Below, piece after piece: positions 45,026 through 53,952 of a stretch of DNA of 64,000 nt. Within the stretch, counting starts at the first letter, position 1, and each line of letters starts with the position of its first letter. Source of the DNA: Desulfobaccales bacterium (GTDB lineage: Bacteria; Desulfobacterota; Desulfobaccia; Desulfobaccales; 0-14-0-80-60-11). The position numbers were made by a program, and so were the translations under genes. The DNA lies in NCBI GenBank assembly GCA_041648175.1, contig JBAZPO010000018.1, forward strand, positions 1 to 64,000, given 5' to 3'. Under the pieces are notes generated by a model. That model was not told where the DNA came from. It saw only the letters and a program-made list of their open reading frames with translations, and did no database searches.

Positions 45026-45147
45026 GCCCCGGCCTTACTCCCCTCAGCCTCTCAAGGTTTCTTCTCAAAATTGCAAACATGTTTGACCCTCGGCGTGACT
45101 TTGTGCTATCTTTAGCGAATGTCTATGAGGGAGGAGTACAGGATTAC

Positions 45148-46449
45148 ATGATCCGTGACGTTGAACATGAAACTATGCCCCGGGAGGACCTGGAAACCTT
45201 ACAGCTCAAGCGCCTGCAAGCCGTGGTGGAACGGGTCTACCATCTGGTGCCCTTTTATCGCCGGCGTATGGATGAGCTGGGGGTCAAGCCGGAACACATC
45301 CGCACCCTGGAAGATATTCGCCTTTTACCTTTCACCGCCAAGCAAGACCTGCGAGACAATTATCCCTTTGGCATGTTTGCGGCTCCGATGGACCAGATTG
45401 TCCGCATTCACGCCTCATCCGGCACCACCGGCAAGCCTACCCCCGTCGCCTATACCCAGCGGGACCTGGAGACCTGGTCCGAGCTGATGGCCCGGGCTTT
45501 GGCGGCTGCAGGCGCCCATCGCGGCGATATCATCCATGTCGCTTACGGTTATGGCCTTTTTACCGGGGGGTTGGGGGCTCATTACGGGGCCGAGCGCCTG
45601 GGCGCGGCGGTTATCCCCGTGTCGGGCGGCCAGACTCGGCGCCAGATTATGCTCATCCAGGACTTTGGTCCCACCGTCATCTGCTGCACCCCGTCTTTCG
45701 CCCTCTATCTGGCGGAGGTGGGTCAGGAAATGGGGGTTGACTTCGCCAAGACCAAGCTCCGGGTGGGGGTCTTCGGGGCCGAACCCTGGACCGAGGGTAT
45801 GCGCCAGGAAATCGAAAAGCGCCTCCACCTCGACGCCGTGGACATTTACGGCCTGTCCGAGATCCTGGGGCCGGGAGTCGCCATCGAGTGCATCGAAGCC
45901 AAACAGGGGCTACACATATTTGAAGACCACTTCATGCCGGAAGTTATCAACCCTGCCACCATGGAAGCTGTCCCGAACGGCGACTTGGGCGAATTGGTCA
46001 TCACCACCCTCACCAAAGAGGCCTTCCCGTTGTTGCGTTATCGCACCCGGGACATCACCTCGCTGAATTTCGCCCCCTGTAAATGCGGCCGGACCATGGC
46101 TCGCATTAACCGATTCCAGGGGCGCAGCGACGATATGCTCATCATCCGGGGAGTTAATGTCTTCCCGTCCCAGATCGAGTCCGTACTCATGGAGACCCCG
46201 GGCGTGGCGCCTCATTACCAGCTCATCGTCGACCGGGAGGGGATGTTGGACACCCTGGAAGTCCAGGTGGAAGTGGATGAAGCCACCTTCTCCGACGAAG
46301 TCAAACAAATGCAGGCCCTGGCTCAAAGCATCCAGAGGCAGATCAAGGATTACTTCACCGTTTCCGTCAAGGTGAAATTGGTGGAGCCTCGGACCATCCC
46401 CCGGAGTGAAGGCAAGGCCAAGCGGGTCATTGACAATCGCAAATTATAA
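45148..46449 (+). CDS. paaK: Phenylacetate-CoA ligase
   Basis: 433 residues, the usual family length. It adenylates an aryl acetate (phenylacetate, indoleacetate or similar) and transfers it to CoA. P-loop HASSGTTGKPTPVAY, GYGLFTGGLGAHYGAERLGA, GAEPW, YGLSEILGPG, LVITTLTKEAFPLLRYRTRD, and the C-terminal catalytic-Lys segment PRSEGKAKRVID are all intact. The start at 45148 gives the canonical N-terminus; frames extend upstream to 44917 but overlap the previous gene. The ACT protein and Liv transporter follow. Confidence 0.93.
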   Translation: MIRDVEHETMPREDLETLQLKRLQAVVERVYHLVPFYRRRMDELGVKPEHIRTLEDIRLLPFTAKQDLRDNYPFGMFAAPMDQIVRIHASSGTTGKPTPVAYTQRDLETWSELMARALAAAGAHRGDIIHVAYGYGLFTGGLGAHYGAERLGAAVIPVSGGQTRRQIMLIQDFGPTVICCTPSFALYLAEVGQEMGVDFAKTKLRVGVFGAEPWTEGMRQEIEKRLHLDAVDIYGLSEILGPGVAIECIEAKQGLHIFEDHFMPEVINPATMEAVPNGDLGELVITTLTKEAFPLLRYRTRDITSLNFAPCKCGRTMARINRFQGRSDDMLIIRGVNVFPSQIESVLMETPGVAPHYQLIVDREGMLDTLEVQVEVDEATFSDEVKQMQALAQSIQRQIKDYFTVSVKVKLVEPRTIPRSEGKAKRVIDNRKL

Positions 46450-46467
46450 AAAACCCGGATCGGTTAG

Positions 46468-46490
46468 GCGGCAAATCCCTGGCCGCCTTC
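46468..46490 (+). terminator. Hairpin after paaK
   Basis: AGGCGGC-AAATCCCTG-GCCGCCT stem followed by TCTTTC. It may attenuate transcription between paaK and the ACT gene. Confidence 0.45.
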
Positions 46491-46532
46491 TTTCAAAAAT
46501 TCAAGGTTCAGCGTAGATAAGGGAGCCACACC

Positions 46533-46964
46533 ATGAAAGTGGAGCAAATCTCGGTATTTTTGGAGAACAAGGCCGGCCGTTTGGCGGAAGTCACCCGGGT
46601 TCTGGGCGAAGCCGGGATCAACATCCGGGCGCTGTCTTTGGCCGACACCACTGATTTCGGCATCCTGCGGCTCATCGTCGACCAATACGACCGGGCCCGG
46701 GAAATCCTGAAAGACAAAGGCTTCACCGTGGGCAAGACGGAAGTGGTCGCGGTGGAGGTGCCGGACCGTCCCGGAGGGCTGGGGCTCGTCCTCCAGATCC
46801 TGGCCGGGGCCGGCGTCAACGTGGAATACATGTACGCCTTTGTCCAGCACAGCGGTAAGAACGCGGTTATCATTTTCCGTTTTGACAATCTGGACCAGGC
46901 CATCGAGTTACTCCAGAAAGAAGGTATTCACATCTATAAGGGTGAGGAAGTATATCGGTTATAA
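46533..46964 (+). CDS. Tandem ACT-domain protein
   Basis: 143 residues with two ACT domains: VEQISVFLENKAGRLAEVTR (residues 2-21, first domain) and EVVAVEVPDRPGGLGLVLQ (second). ACT pairs bind amino acids and control enzymes. The same small protein regularly follows paaK in anaerobic Deltaproteobacteria, where it may sense an aromatic amino acid. GGGAG precedes the ATG. Next gene starts 21 bp later. Confidence 0.9.
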   Translation: MKVEQISVFLENKAGRLAEVTRVLGEAGINIRALSLADTTDFGILRLIVDQYDRAREILKDKGFTVGKTEVVAVEVPDRPGGLGLVLQILAGAGVNVEYMYAFVQHSGKNAVIIFRFDNLDQAIELLQKEGIHIYKGEEVYRL

Positions 46965-46985
46965 ACCATTGGGGAGGGTGAGCTT

Positions 46986-48149
46986 ATGAAAACAAAGACA
47001 ATTCTGGTTGGTGTTACTCTGGCCCTGGCGAGTTTGGGTCTGATCTTCCTGGGCTGCGGCGGTTCCCAGAAGTCGGCGCCTTATGTAGTCGGCGGCATCT
47101 TTTCCATCAGCGGCCCGGCCTCGTATCTCGGGGAGCCCGAACGGAATTCCATGGAGATGGTGGCAGAGGCAGTCAACGCCAAGGGGGGGATTAACGGCCA
47201 CCCCTTGAAACTGGTGATTTATGACGACGAAGGCGATGTGACCAAGGCCCGCCTCCATGCCACCAAGCTGGCCCAGGACAAAGATGTCCTGGCCGTCATC
47301 GGCCCCAGCCTCACCCATACCTCCATGGCCGCCCTGGAAATCACCCAGAAGGCCAAAGTGCCTATGATTTCATGTGCTGCCGGCATCGGCATCACCGCTC
47401 CGGCCAAAGACCGCGTCTGGGTCTTCAAGACCGCCCAAACGGACCAGATGGCGGTAGACCGTATTTATCAATACCTGCAAAAGCAAAATCTTAATCAGGT
47501 GGCCATCCTCACCGTATCCACCGGTTTCGGGGTCTCAGGTAAAGAGCAACTTTTAGCCCTGGCGCCTAAGTACGGTATCCAGGTGGTGGCCCAGGAAGTC
47601 TTCGGCGAAAAAGACACCGACATGACCCCCCAACTCACCAAGCTCCGGGGCACTCCGGCCCAAGTGGTGATCTGTTGGGGCACCGGCCCGGCCCCGGCCC
47701 TGGTGGCCAAGAATATGAAACAGTTGGGGATTACCTTGCCCTTGATCCAGAGCCACGGCGCGGCCTCGAAGAAATTCATCGAGCTGGCCGGGGACGCGGG
47801 CGAAGGGATCATCATGCCCGCCGGCAAACTGGTGGTCTGGCAGCAGTTGCCCGATACCGATCCGCAGAAGGCCGTGTGTAAGGAATATGCCGAGAAGTAT
47901 ACAGCCAAGTTCAAAGCTCCGGAATCCAGTTTCGGAGGCTATGCCTATGACGCGATTCGGATGATGGATCAGACGTTGACCAAGGCCGGCAATGACCGGG
48001 ACAAAATCCGCGCTGAGATTGAAGGCCTCAAAAACTTCGTGGGCATCAGCGGGATTTTCAACATGAGTCCCGAAGACCACAACGGTCTAACCCCGGCGGC
48101 GTTTGTCATGGTAAAGATCCACAGCGGCGGTTTCCAACTGATAGATTAG
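46986..48149 (+). CDS. Branched-chain amino-acid-type ABC transporter substrate-binding lipoprotein
   Basis: 387 residues. Lipoprotein signal ending LIFLGCGG (lipobox Cys about 24), then a periplasmic-binding-protein fold of the LivJ/LivK type (YVVGGIFSISGPASYLGE, VIGPSLTHTSMAALE, PLIQSHGAASKKFIE). The ligand need not be a branched-chain amino acid; linkage to paaK suggests aromatic acids or amino acids. GGGGAGGGTGA precedes the ATG. The 183-bp gap to livH is filled with heptamer repeats. Confidence 0.9.
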   Translation: MKTKTILVGVTLALASLGLIFLGCGGSQKSAPYVVGGIFSISGPASYLGEPERNSMEMVAEAVNAKGGINGHPLKLVIYDDEGDVTKARLHATKLAQDKDVLAVIGPSLTHTSMAALEITQKAKVPMISCAAGIGITAPAKDRVWVFKTAQTDQMAVDRIYQYLQKQNLNQVAILTVSTGFGVSGKEQLLALAPKYGIQVVAQEVFGEKDTDMTPQLTKLRGTPAQVVICWGTGPAPALVAKNMKQLGITLPLIQSHGAASKKFIELAGDAGEGIIMPAGKLVVWQQLPDTDPQKAVCKEYAEKYTAKFKAPESSFGGYAYDAIRMMDQTLTKAGNDRDKIRAEIEGLKNFVGISGIFNMSPEDHNGLTPAAFVMVKIHSGGFQLID

Positions 48150-48177
48150 TAATCAGTGGCCAGTTGTCAGTTGTCAG
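48150..48177. repeat. Period-7 heptamer array, livK-livH gap, left part
   Basis: TAATCAG, TGGCCAG, TTGTCAG, TTGTCAG in tandem, beginning immediately after the livK stop codon. Confidence 0.75.
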
Positions 48178-48303
48178 CCTCTCTCCAGGTCTCCTGGCGC
48201 TGAAGCTGACAACTGGCTCTGGAAAGCAAGTTATTAATTCAATCCGTTTCAGAGGCTGGTAGTGTAAATGCGCATTCCTGCCGGCCATGTAAATCAGTTT
48301 TTA

Positions 48304-48332
48304 CACTGGCCACTGACCACTGACCACTGATC
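48304..48332. repeat. Period-7 heptamer array touching the livH start
   Basis: CACTGGC, CACTGAC, CACTGAC, CACTGAT, then C and the livH ATG at 48333. It is the reverse complement type of the left array, so the two could pair. It replaces the region where a ribosome site would be expected. Confidence 0.75.
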
Positions 48333-49202
48333 ATGGAGACCCTTGCCGATCTGCTGCAATATCTCATCTCCGGGGTGACCAACGGCGCGATTTACGCCCT
48401 CATCGCCTTGGGCTTCGGCATCATCTACAATACCACCACCATCATCAACTTCGCCCAGGGCGAGATGGTGATGTTGGGCGCCTTGTGCGCCATCAGCATT
48501 TATCAGGTGACCCCTTCCCTGCCCCTGGCCTTCGGCGGCGCGGTTATCCTGGTGACCTGCGTGGGCCTGGTGTTCGAGCGGTTGGCCCTGCGCCCGGTCA
48601 AGGACCCCAGCCCCATCACCCTGATCATCATCACAGTGGGCGGCGCCGTCTTGATCAAAGGTGTGGCCATGCTCCTGTGGGGCAAAGATGCCTACACCCT
48701 GCCGCCGTTTTCCGGCAATGCCCCCATCCACCTGGGTCCCGCCACCATCCTGCCCCAAAACCTCTGGGTGCTGGGAATTACTGCGGTCATGGTCGCGGCC
48801 CTGGAGGCCTTCTTTCGCCTCACTTTGGTGGGCAAAGCCATGCGCGCCTGCGCCTATAACACTCGGGCCGCCCGCCTGGTGGGGATCGCCGCCGGCCGCA
48901 TGGTCCAACTCTCCTTCGGGCTCAGTGCGGCCCTGGGAGCCGGCGCCGGCATTCTCATCGCCCCCCTTACCCTGGGGGTCTATGACATGGGCGCCATGTT
49001 GGGCCTCAAGGGCTTTTCCGCCGCCATTATTGGGGGCCTCGGCAGCCTGGCGGGCGGCGTCCTGGGCGGCCTGGTCCTGGGCGTGGCCGAGGCCCTGGCC
49101 ACCGGGTTCATCTCCTCCGGCTACCGGGATGCGGTGGCCTTCCTCCTGCTCCTGCTGGTCCTGTTCCTGCGTCCCCAGGGGCTGGTGGGAGGACGAAAAT
49201 GA
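48333..49202 (+). CDS. livH: LivH-type ABC transporter permease
   Basis: 289-residue inner-membrane permease. LLQYLISGVTNGAIYALIALG is the typical start, followed by eight or so helices and the EAA-like loop near GGLGSLAGGVLGGLVLGVAE. It pairs with LivM. No Shine-Dalgarno sequence is visible because a heptamer array ends one base before the ATG. The stop overlaps livM by four bases. Confidence 0.93.
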   Translation: METLADLLQYLISGVTNGAIYALIALGFGIIYNTTTIINFAQGEMVMLGALCAISIYQVTPSLPLAFGGAVILVTCVGLVFERLALRPVKDPSPITLIIITVGGAVLIKGVAMLLWGKDAYTLPPFSGNAPIHLGPATILPQNLWVLGITAVMVAALEAFFRLTLVGKAMRACAYNTRAARLVGIAAGRMVQLSFGLSAALGAGAGILIAPLTLGVYDMGAMLGLKGFSAAIIGGLGSLAGGVLGGLVLGVAEALATGFISSGYRDAVAFLLLLLVLFLRPQGLVGGRK

Positions 49203-50173
49203 CCCTGCCCCGGTTCGCCAACCGCTGGTTTCTCTTTGCCCTGGTGGTCCTGGCTATCGTCATTTTTATGGATGACGATTACTACTACACCCTCCTCAAC
49301 TTTATCGGCATCTACACCCTGTTGGTGGTGGGGCTCAACCTGCTTTTGGGCTACGCCGGCCAGATCTCCCTGGGGCACGCGGCGTTTTTCGGCCTGGGGG
49401 CCTATACTTCCGGCATCCTCACCGCCACCTACGGGGTCAACCCCTGGCTGGCCCTGATGGCGGGCCTGGTGGTCTCTGGCACTTCTGCTTATTTGATCGG
49501 CATCCCGGCCTTGAAACTTAAGGGCTATTACCTGGCCATGGCTACTTTGGGCTTTGGCATCATCGTCTACATTTTTCTCAATGAGGCCCACAACCTCACC
49601 GGAGGACCTTCGGGCCTGCACGGGATTCCCTCGCTGGCCCTGGGCGGCTTTGTCCTTGACACCCCCCGGCGCCTCTATCTCTTGATCTGGATTATTTTAG
49701 GCGTGATCCTCGCCCTCAGCGCCAATCTCATGAACTCCCGCACCGGCCGGGCCATCCGGGCGCTTCATGACAGCGAGGCCGGGGCCGAGTCCCTGGGGGT
49801 AGACACCTTTCGCATGAAGCTCAAGATTTTCGTCTGGAGCGCCCTCTACGCTTCCCTGGCCGGCAGCCTCTACGCCCACACCTTGAACTTTATTGCGCCA
49901 TCTTCCTTCGGCTTTATGTTCTCCATCAAGCTGGTGACCATGGTGGTCTTAGGCGGCATGGCTAGCATCTGGGGCTCGCTTTTGGGGGCCGGAGTGCTCA
50001 CGGTGCTCCCTGAGATGCTCACGGTCTTCCATGATTTTGAAGCGGTGATTTTCGGGGCGATCCTCATGGTGGTGATGATCTTCCTGCCCCGGGGCCTGGT
50101 GCGGGGCATCCTGGACCTGTACGAATTCCGGCGCTACAAGCGGCAAGGAGGGAATCTTGTTGGAAACAAGTGA
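49199..50173 (+). CDS. livM: LivM-type ABC transporter permease
   Basis: 324 residues, multi-helix permease with NLLLGYAGQISLGHAAFFG, YYLAMATLGFGIIVY, and the cytoplasmic coupling segment VVLGGMASIWGSLLGAGVL. ATG overlaps the livH stop (ATGA). Its own stop codon TGA is the first three bases of a period-7 repeat array. Confidence 0.93.
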   Translation: MTLPRFANRWFLFALVVLAIVIFMDDDYYYTLLNFIGIYTLLVVGLNLLLGYAGQISLGHAAFFGLGAYTSGILTATYGVNPWLALMAGLVVSGTSAYLIGIPALKLKGYYLAMATLGFGIIVYIFLNEAHNLTGGPSGLHGIPSLALGGFVLDTPRRLYLLIWIILGVILALSANLMNSRTGRAIRALHDSEAGAESLGVDTFRMKLKIFVWSALYASLAGSLYAHTLNFIAPSSFGFMFSIKLVTMVVLGGMASIWGSLLGAGVLTVLPEMLTVFHDFEAVIFGAILMVVMIFLPRGLVRGILDLYEFRRYKRQGGNLVGNK

Positions 50174-50200
50174 TCAGTGGTCAGTAATCAGTAATCAGTG
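50171..50200. repeat. Period-7 heptamer array containing the livM stop
   Basis: TGATCAG, TGGTCAG, TAATCAG, TAATCAG, TG. The first TGA is the livM stop codon. Confidence 0.8.
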
Positions 50201-50223
50201 CAAAGCCCGCGATCACCTACAAC

Positions 50224-50308
50224 CACTGATTACTGATTACTTTTGTCTCTGTTCTTTCACTGATTACTGTTTACTGGTTACTGATCACTGATTACTTTTG
50301 TCTCTGTT
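50224..50308. repeat. Inverted period-7 array before livG
   Basis: CACTGAT and TACTGAT units, interrupted and followed by two copies of TACTTTTGTCTCTGTT. It is the inverse of the 50171 array, so an RNA hairpin between them is possible. livG starts 11 bases later without a ribosome site. Confidence 0.75.
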
Positions 50309-50319
50309 TTTTATTTATT

Positions 50320-51105
50320 ATGAACTTGCCACCAGACCAATCCATATTGGCACTGCAAAACGTCAGCCTGGCCTTCGGCGGCCTTCAGGCCGTGGAGCAG
50401 GTAAGCTTTGACGTGCACAAAGGCGCCATCAAGGCAGTCATCGGCCCCAACGGCGCGGGCAAGACCACCCTGTTCAACCTGGTGACGGGCTTTCTGGCCC
50501 CTCAGCAGGGGCGCATTGTCTATCAGGGCAAGGAAATCCAGGGACTCCCGGCCCATCGCATCGCCAGGCAGGGGATCGCCCGCACCTTTCAACTGGTGCA
50601 GCTCTTTAATCATTTGACAGTCCTGGAAAATGTTATGGTGGGGCGCCACCGTCTGAGCCGCTCCGGCCTCCTGGCCGGAGCCTTGCAGTTCCCCTGGACC
50701 CGGACCGAAGAAAGGCTGATCCGGTCTAAGGCCATGGAGGCCCTGGAGTTCGTGGGGCTGAGCGACCGGGCCCAACAGCCCGCCGCAATTCTTCCCCTGG
50801 GACTCAAGCGCATGCTGGAAATCGCCCGGGCCCTGGCTGCGGCCCCTGACTTACTCCTCCTGGATGAACCGGCTTCGGGGCTGGACGCGGTGGAAACCGA
50901 GCGTCTGAAAGACCTGATCCTTAACCTGCGGGACCAGGGCATCACCATCCTCCTGGTGGAGCACGATATGGGCCTCACCATGGAGGTAGCGGATGAAATC
51001 GCGGTCCTCAACTACGGCAAACTCATCGCCAACGGCCCACCCCGGGTCATTCAGAAAAACCCGGAGGTGATTGCCGCGTATCTTGGTACTGATTGGCAGG
51101 GATAA
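50320..51105 (+). CDS. livG: LivG-type ABC transporter ATPase
   Basis: 261 residues. Walker A GPNGAGKTT, Q-loop region ARTFQLVQLF, signature-region LPLGLKRMLEIARAL (the usual LSYGQQR is altered but this LPLG form occurs in Liv ATPases), Walker B LLLLDEPASGLD and H-loop VEHDMG. It energises the LivHM permease in the cytoplasm. The ATG follows an AT-rich tail of the repeat array without a clear ribosome site. Confidence 0.93.
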   Translation: MNLPPDQSILALQNVSLAFGGLQAVEQVSFDVHKGAIKAVIGPNGAGKTTLFNLVTGFLAPQQGRIVYQGKEIQGLPAHRIARQGIARTFQLVQLFNHLTVLENVMVGRHRLSRSGLLAGALQFPWTRTEERLIRSKAMEALEFVGLSDRAQQPAAILPLGLKRMLEIARALAAAPDLLLLDEPASGLDAVETERLKDLILNLRDQGITILLVEHDMGLTMEVADEIAVLNYGKLIANGPPRVIQKNPEVIAAYLGTDWQG

Positions 51106-51140
51106 GGACAGGTTTTAGGTTCTGGGATAGAAAAGTTTTT

Positions 51141-51210
51141 GGTGGCCCAGGCGTCTCGCCTGTGCTGGACTGGACATTGTCTCCGGTTAATGCAGGGCGG
51201 GCACTGCCTG
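51141..51210. repeat. REP-like palindromes before the islet gene
   Basis: CAGGCGTCTCGCCTG (51148-51162) is a variant of the CACAGGC element, followed by GGCGGGCACTGCCTGCC-like symmetry near 51194-51212. They mark the left edge of the AT-rich insertion within the liv operon. Confidence 0.55.
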
Positions 51211-51249
51211 CCAGCATCGGGTGATTCTGATGCTATAGGGAGCGGTACG

Positions 51250-51873
51250 ATGTCTCAAATAATCCTTTCTTTTCTATTTGCAGTTTTGGGTGCAGCTTTT
51301 GGAACAGTATTTACCTTGTTTATAGAAAAGAAGAGACTGCCGAAAATCGAGATTATTGCCGTAGATAGGGCAAACGCTGATCATACATACGAGTCTGGGC
51401 CTCACAAAGGAGAACGCTGGAAATTTTTTAGACTCGCTGTTATTAACAAGAAAATAACTCCTTTTTTCAGTTGGTTAGTTATTAGGCAAACTGCTGAAAA
51501 TTGCAGAGTAACAATTAATATAAAGGGTATGGATAATCCAATTGATATCTCCTTTAAGGGTCGATGGGCATCTACTCCGGAAATTCCGCATTTAGGTCAA
51601 AATGCCGTTCTTAAATTGTTTGAACCTGATCCCGTAACCATACCTGAAGATCATGAAGAATTTTTGGATGTAATTGTTAAATATGAAAACGATAAAGAAG
51701 GATATGGTTGGAATAATGAGGCATATTTCCATGATTGGAGGACGCCTCATTATAAACTTAATCCTGGAAGGTATCAGGTGCAAATCAAAATTAATACTCA
51801 AAATGGTATATCTTTTTTGAAAATATTTTTATTAACAGTTGGAGAAAGAATTGAGGATACTCGCTTAAGTTAA
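51250..51873 (+). CDS. Unknown signal-anchored protein inserted between livG and livF
   Basis: 207 residues, not recognised. A single N-terminal helix (IILSFLFAVLGAAFGTVFTLF) acts as a signal anchor; the rest is a soluble, strand-rich domain (KIEIIAVDRAN, CRVTINIKGMDNPIDISFKG, FLDVIVKYEND, YQVQIKINTQNG) that could be an immunoglobulin-like or beta-sandwich fold. A/T-rich codon use contrasts sharply with livG and livF. A longer frame from 51139 runs through repeats and is not used. It splits what is normally a contiguous livGF pair. Function unknown. Confidence 0.65.
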   Translation: MSQIILSFLFAVLGAAFGTVFTLFIEKKRLPKIEIIAVDRANADHTYESGPHKGERWKFFRLAVINKKITPFFSWLVIRQTAENCRVTINIKGMDNPIDISFKGRWASTPEIPHLGQNAVLKLFEPDPVTIPEDHEEFLDVIVKYENDKEGYGWNNEAYFHDWRTPHYKLNPGRYQVQIKINTQNGISFLKIFLLTVGERIEDTRLS

Positions 51874-51884
51874 TTACATAAAAG

Positions 51885-52622
<738 letters not shown>

Positions 52623-52627
52623 GGCAC

Positions 52628-53878
52628 ATGCGCCATCCGGAAATTGAGGCCATGATCCGCGGGGAATTGGAACTGCTCCAACTGGAGCGCCTCCAGAGCA
52701 CCCTCACCCGGGCTTACCGCCAGGTGAAGTTCTACCGCCGCCAGTTCGACCGCTTAGGGTTGAACCTCGACGGTATCCGCAGCTTGAGTGATCTGACCCG
52801 GCTTCCCTGCACCACCCGGGAAGACCTGTCGGAGAACTACCCTTACGGCCTGTTCGCCGTGCCGCTCAGGGACATCGTCCGTATCCTCTCCTCCCCCGGC
52901 ACCACGGAGAAGCCCCTGGTAGTAGGCTACGCCGCCCAGGACATCAAGCTCTGGCTGGAGTTGCTGGCTCGCCTTTACACCGCCGCGGACATCACCCGGG
53001 AAGACATCTTACAAATCATCCTGCCTCAAGGGTTGGCCAACTGGCGCCGGGACCTCCAGGCCGGGGCCGAATACCTGGGAGCCTCGGTGATCCCGCCGGC
53101 CACCCTCAATTTTGCCAAAGAACTCATGGTGATGCGGGATTACAAGACCTCGGTCCTGGTCACCACGCCCCCTGTGGCCAGGCACCTTTTGACGGTAATG
53201 GCCCGCATGGACCTGACCCCGGCGGAGCTGAGCCTGAAAAAGGCCCTATTGGTGGCGTCCCCGCTGCCTGAGGCGGTGCGCCGGGAGATCGAGGCGGGGT
53301 TCCAGGTCACCTGCGCTACGGCCTATGGCATCACGGAAGTAATGGGTCCGGGTCTGGCCTTCAGTTGCGGAGCCGATGGCGGCCTCCACTTTTCCGAGGA
53401 CCATTTCTACCCGGAGATCATCGATCCCGAAACCGGCGCGCCAGTCCCGCCCGGCACCCAAGGGGAACTGGTGATCACCACCTTAAGCACCGTGGCCTTC
53501 CCCTTGGTCCGTTTCCGCAGCGGCGACCGCACTTCCCTCATTCAGGAACCCTGCGCCTGCGGCCGCACCCTGGTGCGCCTGGGCGAGATCGCCGGACGTA
53601 CGGACCCCATTTTCTCTGTGGGCGGCATCAAGGTGCATCCGGATCAGATCGGCGCCCTGCTCGCCGAAGCCCTCCAGGGCCACCCGCCGAAATTCTCATA
53701 CCGGGTGGTGTCTGAGGAAGGCCTGGAGATTTTAGATATCGAACTGACCGTGGAAGAAGTGTTTTTCTCCGACGAAATCAAGGCTCTGGAATGCCTGTGC
53801 CGCCGGGCCCGGCGTCATCTGGCGGACCACCTGGGCATTAACGCCCGGATAATTCTGAAGGAGGAAGCGGCCCGATAG
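52628..53878 (+). CDS. PaaK-like protein with altered P-loop and missing C-terminal lysine segment
   Basis: 416 residues, clearly related to phenylacetate-CoA ligase (LEALQLxRLQ-like N-terminus, TAYGITEVMGPGLAFSC, LVITTLSTVAFPLVRFRSGD). Differences from the intact copy at 45148: SSGTTGKP is SPGTTEKP, GYGLF/GAE motifs are diverged (IILPQGLANW; LLVASPLPE), and the protein stops at NARIILKEEAAR without the PRSEGKAKRV segment that carries the catalytic lysine. It may be non-catalytic or a binding/regulatory paralogue. GGGAGG precedes the ATG. It sits five bases after livF. Confidence 0.85.
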   Translation: MRHPEIEAMIRGELELLQLERLQSTLTRAYRQVKFYRRQFDRLGLNLDGIRSLSDLTRLPCTTREDLSENYPYGLFAVPLRDIVRILSSPGTTEKPLVVGYAAQDIKLWLELLARLYTAADITREDILQIILPQGLANWRRDLQAGAEYLGASVIPPATLNFAKELMVMRDYKTSVLVTTPPVARHLLTVMARMDLTPAELSLKKALLVASPLPEAVRREIEAGFQVTCATAYGITEVMGPGLAFSCGADGGLHFSEDHFYPEIIDPETGAPVPPGTQGELVITTLSTVAFPLVRFRSGDRTSLIQEPCACGRTLVRLGEIAGRTDPIFSVGGIKVHPDQIGALLAEALQGHPPKFSYRVVSEEGLEILDIELTVEEVFFSDEIKALECLCRRARRHLADHLGINARIILKEEAAR

Positions 53879-53952
53879 GGGCCAACGGATCACATTTCTA
53901 TTTTTTTTTTGTCGGAAATGGCCTATAAGAAAAAAATAAGGAGGATGTGCAG

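Noticed and set aside
50171..50308. CRISPR-like array
   Set aside because: Unit is seven bases with no spacers; it is a tandem heptamer array.
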